A stretch of 39,476 nt of DNA from an uncultured Desulfuromonadales bacterium (GCA_945787295.1 CALZHQ010000009.1:1-39476); one strand, 5' to 3'. Numbered from the stretch's first letter, positions 24,583 to 34,572 are shown. The notes: generated from the letters alone by a model not told the origin. Translations and numbers: made by a program.

Positions 24583-25053
24583 ATGAAAGTCTTAAGCTCC
24601 TTTATCCTCACTTTGATAATTTCTTTGCCTGCCTTTGCAGGTGACATCGATAGTTTTCTGGCCAGCCGTTCGGTGACTGGTCAAATATATTTTGCAAGAA
24701 ATTCCTCGATTTTATCAGAGAAGAATAAAAGCGAACTTTCTAAATTAATAAAAGAATTACATCGTCAAGAACGTGCTGGTAAACTGATCAGGATTGAAGG
24801 ACATGCCAGCACGGACGGACAAGATGCCGTGAACTTCGATCTTTCCATTCAACGAGCTTTGGCTATCAAGGACTATCTACGGCAGCGCGGCTTGAAGGTG
24901 GATATATTTTTAACCGGGTTTGGCGAAAAATCATCGTCAGCTGGTAAACTTACAAAGCAAAGACGAGTAGATATAGCCGTTTACGATAGAAATCGGGAAA
25001 CGGAAAAACTTTTTCAACAGTCTGATCAAGTGGAAAGGTTTATTATCCAATGA
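24583..25053 (+). CDS. Small exported OmpA-like domain protein
   Basis: A 156-residue periplasmic protein with a signal peptide (about 1-19, ending PAFA). The rest is a single OmpA-like peptidoglycan-binding domain: IYFARNSSILSEKNKSEL, IRIEGHASTDGQDAVNFDLS and GFGEKSSSAGKLTKQRRVDIAVY. There is no lipobox. It starts two bases after the larger OmpA protein and overlaps the cNMP-binding gene by ATGA. Confidence 0.87.
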   Translation: MKVLSSFILTLIISLPAFAGDIDSFLASRSVTGQIYFARNSSILSEKNKSELSKLIKELHRQERAGKLIRIEGHASTDGQDAVNFDLSIQRALAIKDYLRQRGLKVDIFLTGFGEKSSSAGKLTKQRRVDIAVYDRNRETEKLFQQSDQVERFIIQ

Positions 25054-25526
25054 GTCAAGTCTGTCTTGACGGTTTAGCGGACAGCCCCCTGTTCAAAGGG
25101 ATGAATAAAGACGATATCGGAAATCTGGAAAAGATTTTCTCGGTCAGGAGAATTGCCGAAGGCAAGACAATTTTTATCGAGAATATGCCGGGTGAATCTC
25201 TTTATTTGATCAAACAGGGAACTGTGCGGATCTCCCGAATGCTTGCAGAAGGTGATGAGCAGGTTTTGATCGTTCTGGGGCCCGATGATGTCTTTGGCGA
25301 GATGGCGGTGCTGGATGGCGGAAAGCGCTCCGCGACTGCACGAATCGCAGAAGATGCGGTGCTCTATGGGCTTACGCGTAAAGATTTTGAAACACTGGCA
25401 CACGCCGATCCAAAGCTCGGCCTGGCGTTTGCGCTGAACATAGTGCGGATTTTCAGTAGTCGAGTACGGAACTCGCAAAAAGACTATCGGGCGATGCTGT
25501 TGGCTAGCCTGAACCGGAAGAAATAA
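25050..25526 (+). CDS. Cyclic-nucleotide-binding domain protein without DNA-binding domain
   Basis: A 158-residue protein made of one CRP-type effector domain (LFKGMNKDDIGNLEKIF, LYLIKQGTVRISR, the phosphate-binding-cassette region DVFGEMAVLDGGKRSATARIAED) and a C-terminal helix. The helix-turn-helix of CRP/FNR factors is absent, so it is not itself a DNA-binding regulator. The cassette has GEMAVLDGGKRSATA, where cAMP binders typically have RSA, so nucleotide binding is plausible. Location in an envelope operon suggests post-translational signalling to its neighbours. Partner unknown. Confidence 0.88.
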   Translation: MSQVCLDGLADSPLFKGMNKDDIGNLEKIFSVRRIAEGKTIFIENMPGESLYLIKQGTVRISRMLAEGDEQVLIVLGPDDVFGEMAVLDGGKRSATARIAEDAVLYGLTRKDFETLAHADPKLGLAFALNIVRIFSSRVRNSQKDYRAMLLASLNRKK

Positions 25527-25540
25527 GCCAGGTTCTATCG

Positions 25541-26182
25541 ATGAAGCGGACACTATCAGCTATTCTCTTATATTCTCTACTGACCGCCTGTTCATCAGTG
25601 ATTATTGTTCCGCAACCACAACCCGGCAGTCATATTGATAAGGATGGCGAACGAATAGTCCAGGCTGGAAAAGGGGTGCAACTTGCTGTCAAGGTCCATG
25701 AGACGAGCGTCAGACCATCTCCGACAGGGCAAAACTTTAGTTCTTTTTGGGTTGAAGTGACAAATCAGCGTAATGTGCTGTTGCCGTTAAGTTTTAAAGA
25801 TTTTATCTTGATAGATGATCAGGGACGTCAATATCAGCCGGCAGATCCTGCTGAACTGGTTGAAACGCTCACCGATACAGCGTCCTACCTGATCCCTTAT
25901 CCTTATGTCGGTTACTACTATCTCCAGGATTCAGTCCGTGGCCAATCAGACACCCAGTTCCGCACTGAAGGCAGCTATTACTCTTCAAGGCGACCTGAAT
26001 ATATTGAGTCTGAATCGCTCCCCGTCACTGATGTTCACCCTTCGGCAACCGTCGCTGGAGCCATCTATTTTCCAGCTGAATTACGCACGATGGAAGGTTT
26101 CCGGTTGGAGTATCAGACAGGTGTTTTGCCGGGGCAAAAATCATTTCAAATGTCACTGCCATTTACGGTAAGAAAAAAATAA
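25541..26182 (+). CDS. Putative lipoprotein
   Basis: A 213-residue protein with a lipoprotein signal (LLYSLLTAC, lipidated Cys at residue 17). The following serines, rather than Asp, suggest outer-membrane sorting. Residues about 35-110 look like an immunoglobulin-like strand-rich domain of the DUF4352 kind (VQLAVKVHETSVRP, FWVEVTNQRNVLLPLSFKDFILIDDQG). It then has a Tyr-rich segment (YLIPYPYVGYYYL). The last gene of the envelope cluster. No specific function is recognised. Confidence 0.75.
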   Translation: MKRTLSAILLYSLLTACSSVIIVPQPQPGSHIDKDGERIVQAGKGVQLAVKVHETSVRPSPTGQNFSSFWVEVTNQRNVLLPLSFKDFILIDDQGRQYQPADPAELVETLTDTASYLIPYPYVGYYYLQDSVRGQSDTQFRTEGSYYSSRRPEYIESESLPVTDVHPSATVAGAIYFPAELRTMEGFRLEYQTGVLPGQKSFQMSLPFTVRKK

Positions 26183-26210
26183 CGCTCTAGAGCTATTTTG
26201 CGGCTGTAAT

Positions 26211-26243
26211 AAGAGCGGTAGATTTATATAATCTACCGCTCTT
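26211..26243. terminator. Perfect 14-bp inverted repeat, probable terminator
   Basis: AAGAGCGGTAGATT, five-base loop TATAT, then its exact complement ending CTCTT. On the plus strand only three T follow, so termination would be modest. It lies 28 bases after the lipoprotein stop and 32 bases before the Na/Pi transporter start, so an operator role is also possible. Confidence 0.6.
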
Positions 26244-26275
26244 TACGTGTTGGATATTCAGTTGCGAGAGATATA

Positions 26276-27964
26276 ATGTCGATTTTGTTGAATCAAAATT
26301 TTATTTTCGGTCTTTTCGGCGGGCTTGGTTTTTTCCTTTTTGGCATGACGACGATGTCGGAAGGGTTACATAAGGTTGCCGGTGATAAAATCCGTAGAAT
26401 ATTTGCGGCCCTAACCAACAATCGAATCGTTGGGACTATTGTTGGTATTGCCGTTACTGCCATCATTCAATCCTCTACCGCAACGACTGTCATGACGGTT
26501 GGGTTTGTCAATGCCGGTCTTTTGTCTCTGGTGCAAGCCATTGGAGTCGTTCTGGGTGCCAATATCGGCACAACTGTTACAGCTCAGTTGATCGCTTTCA
26601 ATATTACGCAGTTTGCCCTGCCGCTGATCGCAGTCGGAGTCGGATTAAAACTCTTCAGCCGTCACAAAAAACAAGTTTATATTGGCGAAATTATTCTTGG
26701 TTTTGGCCTGCTTCTTTTCGGACTGTTGACAATGAAGTTAGGTTTTGAACCTTTGAAAACCAGTGATGAATTTAGGCAATTATTAGCTACCGTTGGTGAT
26801 TATAAACTGCTGGCAATTCTTATCGGTGCGTTGCTGACGATTGTTGTGCAAAGCAGTACTGCAACCATCGGAATCACTCTTGCCCTTGCCACAACCGGAC
26901 TGATTTCCTTTGAGACCAGTGTCGCATTGGTGCTGGGAGAAAATATCGGCACAACGATAACGGCAAATATTGCCGCGATCGGAACCAGTTTGGCAGCAAG
27001 GCGCACAGCTTTTGCTCACTTTCTGTTTAATTCCATCGGAACAATAATCATTCTGCTGTTGCTGCCGCTGTATCTGAAGTTTATTGCTGTTTTGACCCCA
27101 GGTGAGGCAGATTTTATCATTCAAAATTCCGCTCAAGCAGAAAGCCTTTCGGCCGCAATCGGCGATAAACCACATATCGCTCGTCATATTGCCAACGCTC
27201 ATACTCTTTTCAATGTCGTCAATGTGATGATATTCCTGCCCCTGGTCGGCCTGCTGGCGAAACTGTCGAGCCTTGCCATCCGAGGTCAGGACATTGTTGA
27301 TAGCTTGCAGGTCAAGTTTATCGATAATCGCGTTTTAAACACGCCACCGATTGCTATCGGTCAAGCAAAGCGTGAAGCACAGCGGATGGCACAGATCGCC
27401 CTGGAGATGCTGCAGGAAACCACTTATTTTCTGGAAGATAATGACAGCAAAAAGATTACTGAACTTGAAAGACGGGAAGAACTTGTCGATTTGCTGCAGC
27501 GGGAAATTACCGATTTTCTCGTGCAATTATCACAAAAATCGATCTCGTCGCAGACCTCGGAAAGCATCGGTTCATTGATGCATATCGTTAATGATCTCGA
27601 AAGAATCGGGGATCATTGCGAAAATCTATGGCAATTGGGGCAGCGTAAATCTGAAGCGAACATAATCTTTTCCGATATTGGAGTGAATGAAATCTCCATT
27701 ATCGGTGATAAGACAATCGATTTTCTCCGGTTTGTTGTTGAATCGATGGATTCGCCAGATTCTTCAATTGCTGTCAAAGCGATCGAGTACGAAGACACCA
27801 TCGACGATATGGAAAAACGCATGCGCCTGAAACATATTGATCGCCTCAATACGGGGGAATGTGCTGTGCAACCGGGCCTGCTGTTTATTGACATGCTGCA
27901 TAATTTTGAAAAAATTGGCGACCATACCTTTAATGTTTCAGAGGCCATCCTTGGAGAAAAGTAA
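26276..27964 (+). CDS. Na+/phosphate cotransporter (NptA/YjbB-like) with C-terminal PhoU domain
   Basis: A 562-residue inner-membrane transporter. Two inverted Na/Pi-cotransport repeats are visible, each with the QSSTAT motif (IIQSSTATTVM near residue 62 and VVQSSTATIGI near 190) and the GANIGTT / GENIGTT partner motif. About eight membrane segments lie before residue 330. The C-terminal part (about 340-560) is helical and PhoU-like (NDLERIGDHCENL and HNFEKIGDHTFNV repeats). It ends next to a Ppx/GppA gene, consistent with phosphate or polyphosphate homeostasis. The direction of transport cannot be read from the sequence. Confidence 0.93.
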   Translation: MSILLNQNFIFGLFGGLGFFLFGMTTMSEGLHKVAGDKIRRIFAALTNNRIVGTIVGIAVTAIIQSSTATTVMTVGFVNAGLLSLVQAIGVVLGANIGTTVTAQLIAFNITQFALPLIAVGVGLKLFSRHKKQVYIGEIILGFGLLLFGLLTMKLGFEPLKTSDEFRQLLATVGDYKLLAILIGALLTIVVQSSTATIGITLALATTGLISFETSVALVLGENIGTTITANIAAIGTSLAARRTAFAHFLFNSIGTIIILLLLPLYLKFIAVLTPGEADFIIQNSAQAESLSAAIGDKPHIARHIANAHTLFNVVNVMIFLPLVGLLAKLSSLAIRGQDIVDSLQVKFIDNRVLNTPPIAIGQAKREAQRMAQIALEMLQETTYFLEDNDSKKITELERREELVDLLQREITDFLVQLSQKSISSQTSESIGSLMHIVNDLERIGDHCENLWQLGQRKSEANIIFSDIGVNEISIIGDKTIDFLRFVVESMDSPDSSIAVKAIEYEDTIDDMEKRMRLKHIDRLNTGECAVQPGLLFIDMLHNFEKIGDHTFNVSEAILGEK

Positions 27965-27965
27965 T

Positions 27966-28877
27966 TTGCGTGCTGCTATCGATGTCGGTAGCAATACCCT
28001 GCGGATGTTAGTCGGTCGTTGCCTGGCCGATAGCCTTCAACCTGAGCTTTATCAGCAGAAAATCACCCGTCTGGCTGGAGATTATTTGCCGGGCAGGGGA
28101 CTTGCTCAGGGGAGTATGGAACGGACACTGTCTGCGTTTACTGATTACGCGAATCTACTTGAAGAACAACGGGTCGAACAGGTTCGGGTGGTCGGTACCG
28201 CCGCTTTGAGGCGTGCTGAGAATTCTCAACATTTAATAAAGCTGATAAAGCTCAAGACCAGATTGCAGCTGGAGATCATCAGCGGGGAAGAAGAGGCTCG
28301 CTTGAGTGCAGCGGGAGTGTTGTCAGCCCTCGAGCCTTGCCCTGAGGTGGTGATGATTTTTGATATCGGTGGAGGCAGCACGGAACTGATATTTTGCAAG
28401 GACAAGCAGATTCTGTTTTCCAGCAGTTATCCTTTGGGCGTCGTGCAGCTTTGTGAAGAGCTGCCAGATACTGAGCATCGCTTGCAGTACCTGGCCAATA
28501 TGGTGGTTAAATTCTCCACCGATATTCTCTATGCCGGCATCAGCCCGGAACTGTTAACTCGTTGTCAGTTGATCGGGACCGCAGGTACGGTAACGACGTT
28601 GGCGGCAATGAACATGCAAATGACGGAATATGATCGGAGTCGTATCAATAATCAACAGCTAAGTAAAAGCTGGCTGGAAAGGACTCTGAAGAAACTGTAT
28701 GAAATGACTGTTGCTGAACGGGAAAGCCTGCCAGGCTTAGAGCCGGGCAGGGGGGACCTGATTGTCCCAGGACTAGAGTTGATCCTTGCCCTTTGCCGCT
28801 TTTATAAAAAGGAGTCAATCCTGGTTGCAGACGCCGGTCTTCTGGAGGGAATCCTGCTCGATTTCTGCAACGACTGA
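27966..28877 (+). CDS. Ppx/GppA family phosphatase (exopolyphosphatase)
   Basis: The TTG at 27966 (MRAAIDVGSNTLRMLVG) is preferred: GGAGA lies eight bases ahead and it follows the upstream stop by one base. An ATG at 27933 would overlap the transporter gene. The 303 residues match the single ASKHA-fold form of about 300 residues. Motifs are AIDVGSNTLR (phosphate 1), the GTAALRRAEN block, EEARLSAAGV, FDIGGGSTELI (phosphate 2) and GTAGTVTTLAAM (adenosine region). It hydrolyses polyphosphate and/or pppGpp; which one cannot be told. Coupled with the Na/Pi transporter. Confidence 0.9.
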   Translation: MRAAIDVGSNTLRMLVGRCLADSLQPELYQQKITRLAGDYLPGRGLAQGSMERTLSAFTDYANLLEEQRVEQVRVVGTAALRRAENSQHLIKLIKLKTRLQLEIISGEEEARLSAAGVLSALEPCPEVVMIFDIGGGSTELIFCKDKQILFSSSYPLGVVQLCEELPDTEHRLQYLANMVVKFSTDILYAGISPELLTRCQLIGTAGTVTTLAAMNMQMTEYDRSRINNQQLSKSWLERTLKKLYEMTVAERESLPGLEPGRGDLIVPGLELILALCRFYKKESILVADAGLLEGILLDFCND

Positions 28878-28882
28878 TCTGA

Positions 28883-28911
28883 TTGACAGATACTTTTCAA
28901 TTGCCTATTAT
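28883..28911 (+). promoter_or_regulatory. Promoter of the ior-paaK operon
   Basis: TTGACA (28883-28888), 17-base spacer, TATTAT (28906-28911), about 50 bases before the iorA ATG. Confidence 0.7.
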
Positions 28912-28961
28912 TCGGGCTCGCTTTACCTACATTTCAAATCAATAAAATCACAAGGATTGTT

Positions 28962-30710
28962 ATGCAGAAAGTTATTCTCTCTGGCAATGAAGCCATCGCT
29001 CGAGGTGCGTATGAGGCCGGCGTACTGGTCGCCTCGGCTTACCCCGGCACTCCGAGCACCGAAATTCTGGAAAACACCACTCAATACAAAGAGATCGATG
29101 CGTCCTGGGCACCGAACGAAAAAGTCGCCTTGGAAGTCGGCATCGGCGCTTGTTTTGGTGGCGCTCGTGCGCTGGTCACCATGAAGCACGTCGGTGTCAA
29201 TGTCGCTGCTGATCCGCTGTTTACGCTTTCTTACACCGGTGTTCGCGGTGGTTTGGTGCTGGTTGTCGCAGATGACCCAGAGCTGCATTCCTCGCAGAAT
29301 GAGCAAGACAGCCGTAACTATGCCAAGTTTGCCAAAGTCCCGATGTTTGAGCCCGCCGACAGCCAGGAGGCGCTTGAGTTTACCAAACTTGGTTTCGAGG
29401 CCAGTGAGCAATTCGATACCCCGATCTTCCTGCGAAGCACTACGCGTATTTCCCACTCAAAATCGATCGTCAGCCTCGGTGAGCGTAAGCAGGATATCCC
29501 TCAGCCCTGTCTTGAACGCAATCCGGCCAAGCTGGTCATGCTGCCGGGGAATGCTCGTAAGCGGCACTATATTGTTGAAGACCGTCTACAAAAGATGGAG
29601 GACTGGTCCTGTCAGCAGCCCTTCAACCGGGTTGAAAAGGGGGCCGGCAAGGTTGGGGTTATTACCGCTGGGGTCGCTTATCAGTACGTCAAAGAAGTGA
29701 TGCCGGACGCCGATGTCCTGAAAATCGGTTTGGTTCACCCGCTGCCGAAGCAGATGGTCCGTGATTTTGCCGCCAACTATGAAACTCTCTACGTAGTCGA
29801 AGAGCTTGATCCCTTCATTGAAGAGCAGGTCAGGGCGATGGGTATCAACGTCATCGGCAAGGACAAACTCTCGATTTGTGGAGAACTGACCCCTGGTCGC
29901 CTGCAGAAAGGCCTGTTCGACAAAGCTGCCCCGACCGAAGACAATTCTCCGGAGTTGCCGCCGCGGCCGCCGAACATGTGCCCCGGTTGTCCGCACCGTG
30001 GCGTCTTCATGGAGTTGAACCGTGCCAAGGCTTATGTCACTGGCGATATCGGTTGCTACACCCTCGGTTTCATGCCGCCATTGTCAGCGATGGATACCTG
30101 TGTCTGTATGGGCGCCAGCATCGGAAACGCGACCGGCATCAGTAAGGTTATTTCCGATGAAGAACAGCGCAAGGTGGTTGCCGTAATCGGCGATTCGACT
30201 TTTTTACATACCGGAATCAATGGTCTGATGGACATGGTTTACAATAAATCGGCATCGACGGTCATTATCCTCGATAATCGCATCACCGCCATGACCGGTC
30301 GCCAGGAAAACCCAACCTCAGGTTACATGCTGAATGATCAGGAAACCTACCGGGTCGATATGGAGCAGCTCTGTAAATCGGTCGGTGTTAAGCATGTCAA
30401 AGTGCTCGATCCCTACGATATCAAGCAGACTCGGAAAACGATTCGTGAGGAGATGGCCCGCCCGGAAACTTCAGTAATCATTACGACGCGCCCCTGTATG
30501 CTGGTGCCGCGTGACAACATGGATAAGCGGATGCCGCTCTATGTCGATCACGACAAATGTACCGGTTGCAAGGCCTGTCTGCGTCTCGGTTGCCCGGCTA
30601 TTAACTGGGATGAGGAAAACAAAAAATCGAACATCGATAAGATCATCTGCGTCGGGTGTAAAGTCTGTCAGCAGACCTGCGGATTTGATGCCTTTCTGGA
30701 GATTGAATAA
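28962..30710 (+). CDS. iorA: Indolepyruvate:ferredoxin oxidoreductase, alpha subunit
   Basis: Oxidatively decarboxylates aryl pyruvates (indole-, phenyl- and p-hydroxyphenylpyruvate) to aryl-acetyl-CoA, reducing ferredoxin. The 582 residues contain the N-terminal pyrimidine-binding domain (GAYEAGVLVASAYPGTPSTE), the TPP-pyrophosphate region (GDIGCYTLG, then IGDSTFLHTGINGLMDMVYN) and a C-terminal two-cluster ferredoxin domain (CTGCKACLRLGCPAI and CVGCKVCQQTC). Length matches IorA. AAGGA precedes the ATG. iorB begins two bases after its stop. This is a marker of anaerobic aromatic amino acid use. Confidence 0.97.
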   Translation: MQKVILSGNEAIARGAYEAGVLVASAYPGTPSTEILENTTQYKEIDASWAPNEKVALEVGIGACFGGARALVTMKHVGVNVAADPLFTLSYTGVRGGLVLVVADDPELHSSQNEQDSRNYAKFAKVPMFEPADSQEALEFTKLGFEASEQFDTPIFLRSTTRISHSKSIVSLGERKQDIPQPCLERNPAKLVMLPGNARKRHYIVEDRLQKMEDWSCQQPFNRVEKGAGKVGVITAGVAYQYVKEVMPDADVLKIGLVHPLPKQMVRDFAANYETLYVVEELDPFIEEQVRAMGINVIGKDKLSICGELTPGRLQKGLFDKAAPTEDNSPELPPRPPNMCPGCPHRGVFMELNRAKAYVTGDIGCYTLGFMPPLSAMDTCVCMGASIGNATGISKVISDEEQRKVVAVIGDSTFLHTGINGLMDMVYNKSASTVIILDNRITAMTGRQENPTSGYMLNDQETYRVDMEQLCKSVGVKHVKVLDPYDIKQTRKTIREEMARPETSVIITTRPCMLVPRDNMDKRMPLYVDHDKCTGCKACLRLGCPAINWDEENKKSNIDKIICVGCKVCQQTCGFDAFLEIE

Positions 30711-30712
30711 TC

Positions 30713-31288
30713 ATGAGTGATGTAAAAAATATTCTGCTGGCAGGGGTCGGCGGGCAGGGAATTCTGCTCGCGAGTGAAGTGCTGTCCGAGGTCATGATGA
30801 TGGCCGGGATGGATGTAAAGAAGAATGAAATACACGGCATGTCGCAACGCGGCGGCAGCGTGACATCACACGTCCGTTACGGTGAAAAGGTTTATTCCTC
30901 GATTATCCCGGAAGGGGAGGTCGACATCCTGTTCAGTTTTGAGCTGCTGGAAACCTGTCGTTATCTGCCATTGTTGCGTGAAAACGGACAGGTTATCGTT
31001 AACAACCTGAAGATTGCCCCCCCTTCGGTGGCGCTCGGTAAGCAGGCCTACCCGGCAAACCTGACCGAAGAAATTTCCAAGCGGTTTCCTGCAACGACCG
31101 TTATCAATGGACTCGATCTGGCACTTGAAGCAGGCAATCCCAAAACCGTTAATACGGTCTTGCTTGGTGCATTGTCGAAAATCCTTGATGTCGATTACAA
31201 CCTCTGGATCGAGGCTTTGCATAAAATGGTTCCTGCACGCTTACTGGATATTAATCTTAAAGCATTTGAACTTGGCAGAAGCGCTTGA
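30713..31288 (+). CDS. iorB: Indolepyruvate:ferredoxin oxidoreductase, beta subunit
   Basis: A 191-residue gamma-domain subunit of the 2-oxoacid:ferredoxin oxidoreductase family (NILLAGVGGQGILLASEVL and KKNEIHGMSQRGGSVTSHVRYG). It forms the heterodimer with IorA. It starts two bases after the iorA stop and precedes paaK in the same operon. Confidence 0.96.
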   Translation: MSDVKNILLAGVGGQGILLASEVLSEVMMMAGMDVKKNEIHGMSQRGGSVTSHVRYGEKVYSSIIPEGEVDILFSFELLETCRYLPLLRENGQVIVNNLKIAPPSVALGKQAYPANLTEEISKRFPATTVINGLDLALEAGNPKTVNTVLLGALSKILDVDYNLWIEALHKMVPARLLDINLKAFELGRSA

Positions 31289-31324
31289 GATGGCGTTTAG
31301 CTCAGAAATTTCAGGAGGCTACGG

Positions 31325-32632
31325 ATGATCTGGAATGATGAATTTGAAACTCTGCCACGCGAGGCGATTGAGTCTCTGCAGCTAAAACGGTTGCAGCAGA
31401 CGGTAGAGCGTGTTTATGCGACGGTTCCTTTTTATCAAGAGACATTCAAAAAGGCTGGCATAACACCAGCTGACGTTAAGTCGCTCGTCGATCTGCAACG
31501 TTTGCCGTTTACCCTCAAGCAGGATATGCGCGACAACTACCCCTACGGACTGTTCGCCGTGCCGCTCGAGCAGATTGTCCGAATCCATGCATCATCAGGG
31601 ACAACCGGCAAGCCGACGGTCGTTGGTTATACGCGTCGTGATATCGAAACCTGGACTGAGCTGATGGCGCGCTCTTTTGTTGCTGCTGGCGCTCACAAGG
31701 GTGACGTTATTCATAATGCTTATGGCTATGGCCTGTTTACCGGCGGACTGGGCGCCCACTACGGTGCTGAACGGGTCGGAGCCTCGGTTATTCCGATGTC
31801 GGGCGGCAACACCAAGAAGCAGCTGATGATTATGCAGGATTTCGGTTCCACGGTTCTGACCTGCACCCCCTCATATAGTCTATTCCTGGCCGAAGTGGCT
31901 GCTGAAGAGGGGATCGATATCCGCAAATTGAAGCTTAAGGTCGGTATCCTTGGGGCCGAACCCTGGAGCGAGAAAATGCGCCTGGAAATTCAGGAAAAGC
32001 TGAATATCAAGGCGATCGATATTTACGGCCTGTCAGAGATCCTCGGACCTGGCGTCGGGATCGAATGTATTGAAGCGCAGAATGGCCTGCATATCTGGGA
32101 GGATCATTTTATCCCGGAAATCATCAACCCGGACACCGGGGACGTGTTGCCGGCAGGAGAGAAGGGCGAACTGGTCATCACCACCATTACCAAAGAGGGT
32201 ATTCCGCTGATCCGTTACCGGACCCGCGATATTACCCGGTTGGTCAAGGAGCCGTGTATCTGTGGGCGTACCCATGCGCGCATTGAGCGCCTGAGCGGCC
32301 GCACTGACGATATGCTGATCATCCGTGGTGTCAACGTTTTCCCGAGCCAGATCGAATCGGTGCTGTTCAACATTGAAGGGGTTGAGCCGCACTACCAGTT
32401 GATCGTCGAACGGGACGGCAACCTGGATACCCTGGAGGTGCAGGTTGAAGTCAACGAAGCCACTTTCTCTGATGAGATCAAAGAGCTGCAGGGTCTGGCG
32501 AATAAAATCAAAAAAGATATCAAGGATTTACTTGGCGTAACCTGCAAGGTTCGCCTGGTTGAGCCCAAGACTATTACCCGCAGTGAAGGTAAGGCTGTGC
32601 GGGTTATCGATAACCGTCCAAAAGCATCATAA
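31325..32632 (+). CDS. paaK: Phenylacetate-CoA ligase (copy 1)
   Basis: An AMP-forming CoA ligase of 435 residues that interconverts aryl-acetates and their CoA thioesters. Conserved elements are the P-loop [17 protein letters not shown] near 88-105, [16 protein letters not shown], the acyl-AMP motif [16 protein letters not shown], the hinge RYRTRDI and the C-terminal [13 protein letters not shown] and [14 protein letters not shown] precedes the ATG. Following iorAB, it can release free arylacetate from the IOR product or activate it. Substrate preference is not readable. Confidence 0.94.
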   Translation: MIWNDEFETLPREAIESLQLKRLQQTVERVYATVPFYQETFKKAGITPADVKSLVDLQRLPFTLKQDMRDNYPYGLFAVPLEQIVRIHASSGTTGKPTVVGYTRRDIETWTELMARSFVAAGAHKGDVIHNAYGYGLFTGGLGAHYGAERVGASVIPMSGGNTKKQLMIMQDFGSTVLTCTPSYSLFLAEVAAEEGIDIRKLKLKVGILGAEPWSEKMRLEIQEKLNIKAIDIYGLSEILGPGVGIECIEAQNGLHIWEDHFIPEIINPDTGDVLPAGEKGELVITTITKEGIPLIRYRTRDITRLVKEPCICGRTHARIERLSGRTDDMLIIRGVNVFPSQIESVLFNIEGVEPHYQLIVERDGNLDTLEVQVEVNEATFSDEIKELQGLANKIKKDIKDLLGVTCKVRLVEPKTITRSEGKAVRVIDNRPKAS

Positions 32633-32649
32633 GGAAAAGGGGACTGGCA

Positions 32650-33081
32650 ATGAAAGTTGAACAGATTTCGATTTTTATTGAAAATAAATCGGGGCGGCTG
32701 GCTGAGGTCTCCGGGGTTCTCGGAGATGCCGGAGTGAATATTCGCGCCCTTTCTCTGGCGGACACCTCTGATTTCGGTATTTTACGCCTGATTGTCAACG
32801 ATACGGAGAAAGCCTTTCGCGTCCTGAAGGAACAGAATTTCACGGTTAGCAAAACTGAAGTTATCGGTGTCGAGGTGCCTGATACTCCGGGTGGCCTTTC
32901 ATCGATCCTGCAGATCCTCGACAAGAACGATGTTAACGTCGAATACATGTATGCCTTCGTAGAACGTTCTGGAGATAATGCGGTTATTATCTTCCGTTTC
33001 GATGATGTCGATGAGGCAATCACGGTGCTAACCAATAATGGCATCAATATTATTGAGGGCAGTAAACTTACCTCGATATAA
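32650..33081 (+). CDS. Tandem ACT-domain protein
   Basis: A 143-residue cytosolic protein consisting of two ACT domains (about 1-68, [22 protein letters not shown]; about 70-140, [20 protein letters not shown]). Each carries the Gly-rich turn that binds amino acids at dimer interfaces. There is no catalytic domain. Placed between two paaK genes, it probably senses an aromatic amino acid and modulates a neighbouring enzyme. AAGGGG lies upstream of the ATG. Confidence 0.9.
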   Translation: MKVEQISIFIENKSGRLAEVSGVLGDAGVNIRALSLADTSDFGILRLIVNDTEKAFRVLKEQNFTVSKTEVIGVEVPDTPGGLSSILQILDKNDVNVEYMYAFVERSGDNAVIIFRFDDVDEAITVLTNNGINIIEGSKLTSI

Positions 33082-33123
33082 TAGCGAGATAGATACTATT
33101 ACTTGATTGGATAGTTGAGCTTT

Positions 33124-34437
33124 ATGGATCGTCAAGCGACCATCTGGAACAGCGCTGCCGAGTGCATGCCGAGGGAAAAATTGCTGCAGTTGCAATTGCA
33201 ACGTTTGCAACAGACTCTGCATCGGGTTGCTGATAATGTTCCCTGTTACCAGAATAAATTCAAGGATACCGGCTTTCAGCCTGGAGATCTGAAGACCCTC
33301 GCCGATCTTGGCAATCTTCCGTTCACCACCAAGGAAGATCTGCGTCTTAACTATCCTTACGGCATGTTTGCCGTACCGATGCGCGACGTTGTGCGGATCC
33401 ACTCATCCTCCGGGACTACCGGTAAGCCGACGGTTGTCGGTTACACCAAGGCGGATATCGCCACCTGGACCGAACTGGTCGCACGGTTTATGACGGCCGC
33501 TGGTGTCACAGACGAAGATATTGTCCATATCGCCTTCGGCTATGGACTGTTCACCGGAGCCTTCGGCTTACACTACGGTTCTGAAGCGATCGGTGCCTCG
33601 GTTATCCCGATATCGGGGGGAAACACGGACAAACAGCTGATGATCATGCAGGACTATCAATCCTCAGCGCTGGTCTGTACGCCATCATATGCATTGACAA
33701 TCGCAGATCGACTGGAAAAACAGGGCGTTGATCCAAAATCCTTGGCTTTGCGGGTTGGTCTGTTCGGCGCCGAACCCTGGAGTGAACAGATGCGTGGTGA
33801 GCTCGAAAACCGCCTCGGTATTCTTGCCACTGACAACTATGGATTGTCTGAAATTATGGGTCCCGGAGTCGCTGGCGAGTGCCTTTGTAAGCAGGGGATG
33901 CATCTGGCCGAAGATCATTTTATTGCCGAAATCATCGATCCCGATACCGGTGTCGTGCTGCCGGCAGGAGCAGTGGGCGAGCTGGTTCTGACCAGTCTCA
34001 CCAAGCAGGCCTTCCCGATGCTTCGCTACCGGACCCGAGATATCACTCGGTTGCATTATGAAACCTGCGATTGCGGCCGCACTTTGGCACGGATGGAAAA
34101 GACACGAGGGCGCAGCGACGACATGCTGATCATCAAGGGGGTCAACGTCTTCCCGACCCAGATTGAGGAAGTGCTGTTCCAGATTGAAGGTTGTGAACCG
34201 CATTATCAGTTAGTCATCGATCGCGAGAATAACCAGGATCGGCTGGAGATTCAGGTCGAGGTCAACGAAAAGATCTTCTTCGACGAAATGAAGCAGCAAC
34301 GCGCTTTTGTGGTTGAAGCAGAAAAGAAAATCCATTCGGTTCTCGGGCTTGGTGTGAAGGTAAAACTGGTTGAACCTTCAAGTATTACCAGGCATGAGGG
34401 GAAAGCCTGTCGGGTGTTTGATAACCGCAAGAACTAA
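33124..34437 (+). CDS. paaK: Phenylacetate-CoA ligase (copy 2)
   Basis: A 437-residue paralogue of the other ligase in this operon, with the same landmarks: [59 protein letters not shown] and HEGKACRV. Start is the ATG at 33124; the TTG nine bases upstream has no ribosome site. Differences lie mainly in the acyl-pocket region (residues about 190-240), so a different aryl-acetate is plausible. End of the ior operon. Confidence 0.93.
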   Translation: MDRQATIWNSAAECMPREKLLQLQLQRLQQTLHRVADNVPCYQNKFKDTGFQPGDLKTLADLGNLPFTTKEDLRLNYPYGMFAVPMRDVVRIHSSSGTTGKPTVVGYTKADIATWTELVARFMTAAGVTDEDIVHIAFGYGLFTGAFGLHYGSEAIGASVIPISGGNTDKQLMIMQDYQSSALVCTPSYALTIADRLEKQGVDPKSLALRVGLFGAEPWSEQMRGELENRLGILATDNYGLSEIMGPGVAGECLCKQGMHLAEDHFIAEIIDPDTGVVLPAGAVGELVLTSLTKQAFPMLRYRTRDITRLHYETCDCGRTLARMEKTRGRSDDMLIIKGVNVFPTQIEEVLFQIEGCEPHYQLVIDRENNQDRLEIQVEVNEKIFFDEMKQQRAFVVEAEKKIHSVLGLGVKVKLVEPSSITRHEGKACRVFDNRKN

Positions 34438-34438
34438 C

Positions 34439-34467
34439 TTGACAGACCGTTGTAAATACAAGATAAT
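34439..34467 (+). promoter_or_regulatory. Promoter of tRNA-Pro
   Basis: TTGACA (34439-34444), 17-base spacer, GATAAT (34462-34467), 20 bases before the tRNA. The -35 overlaps the end of the ligase gene region. Confidence 0.7.
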
Positions 34468-34486
34468 TCGCGACGCGTTGAGTTGA

Positions 34487-34563
<77 letters not shown>

Positions 34564-34572
34564 TCAACGCGA

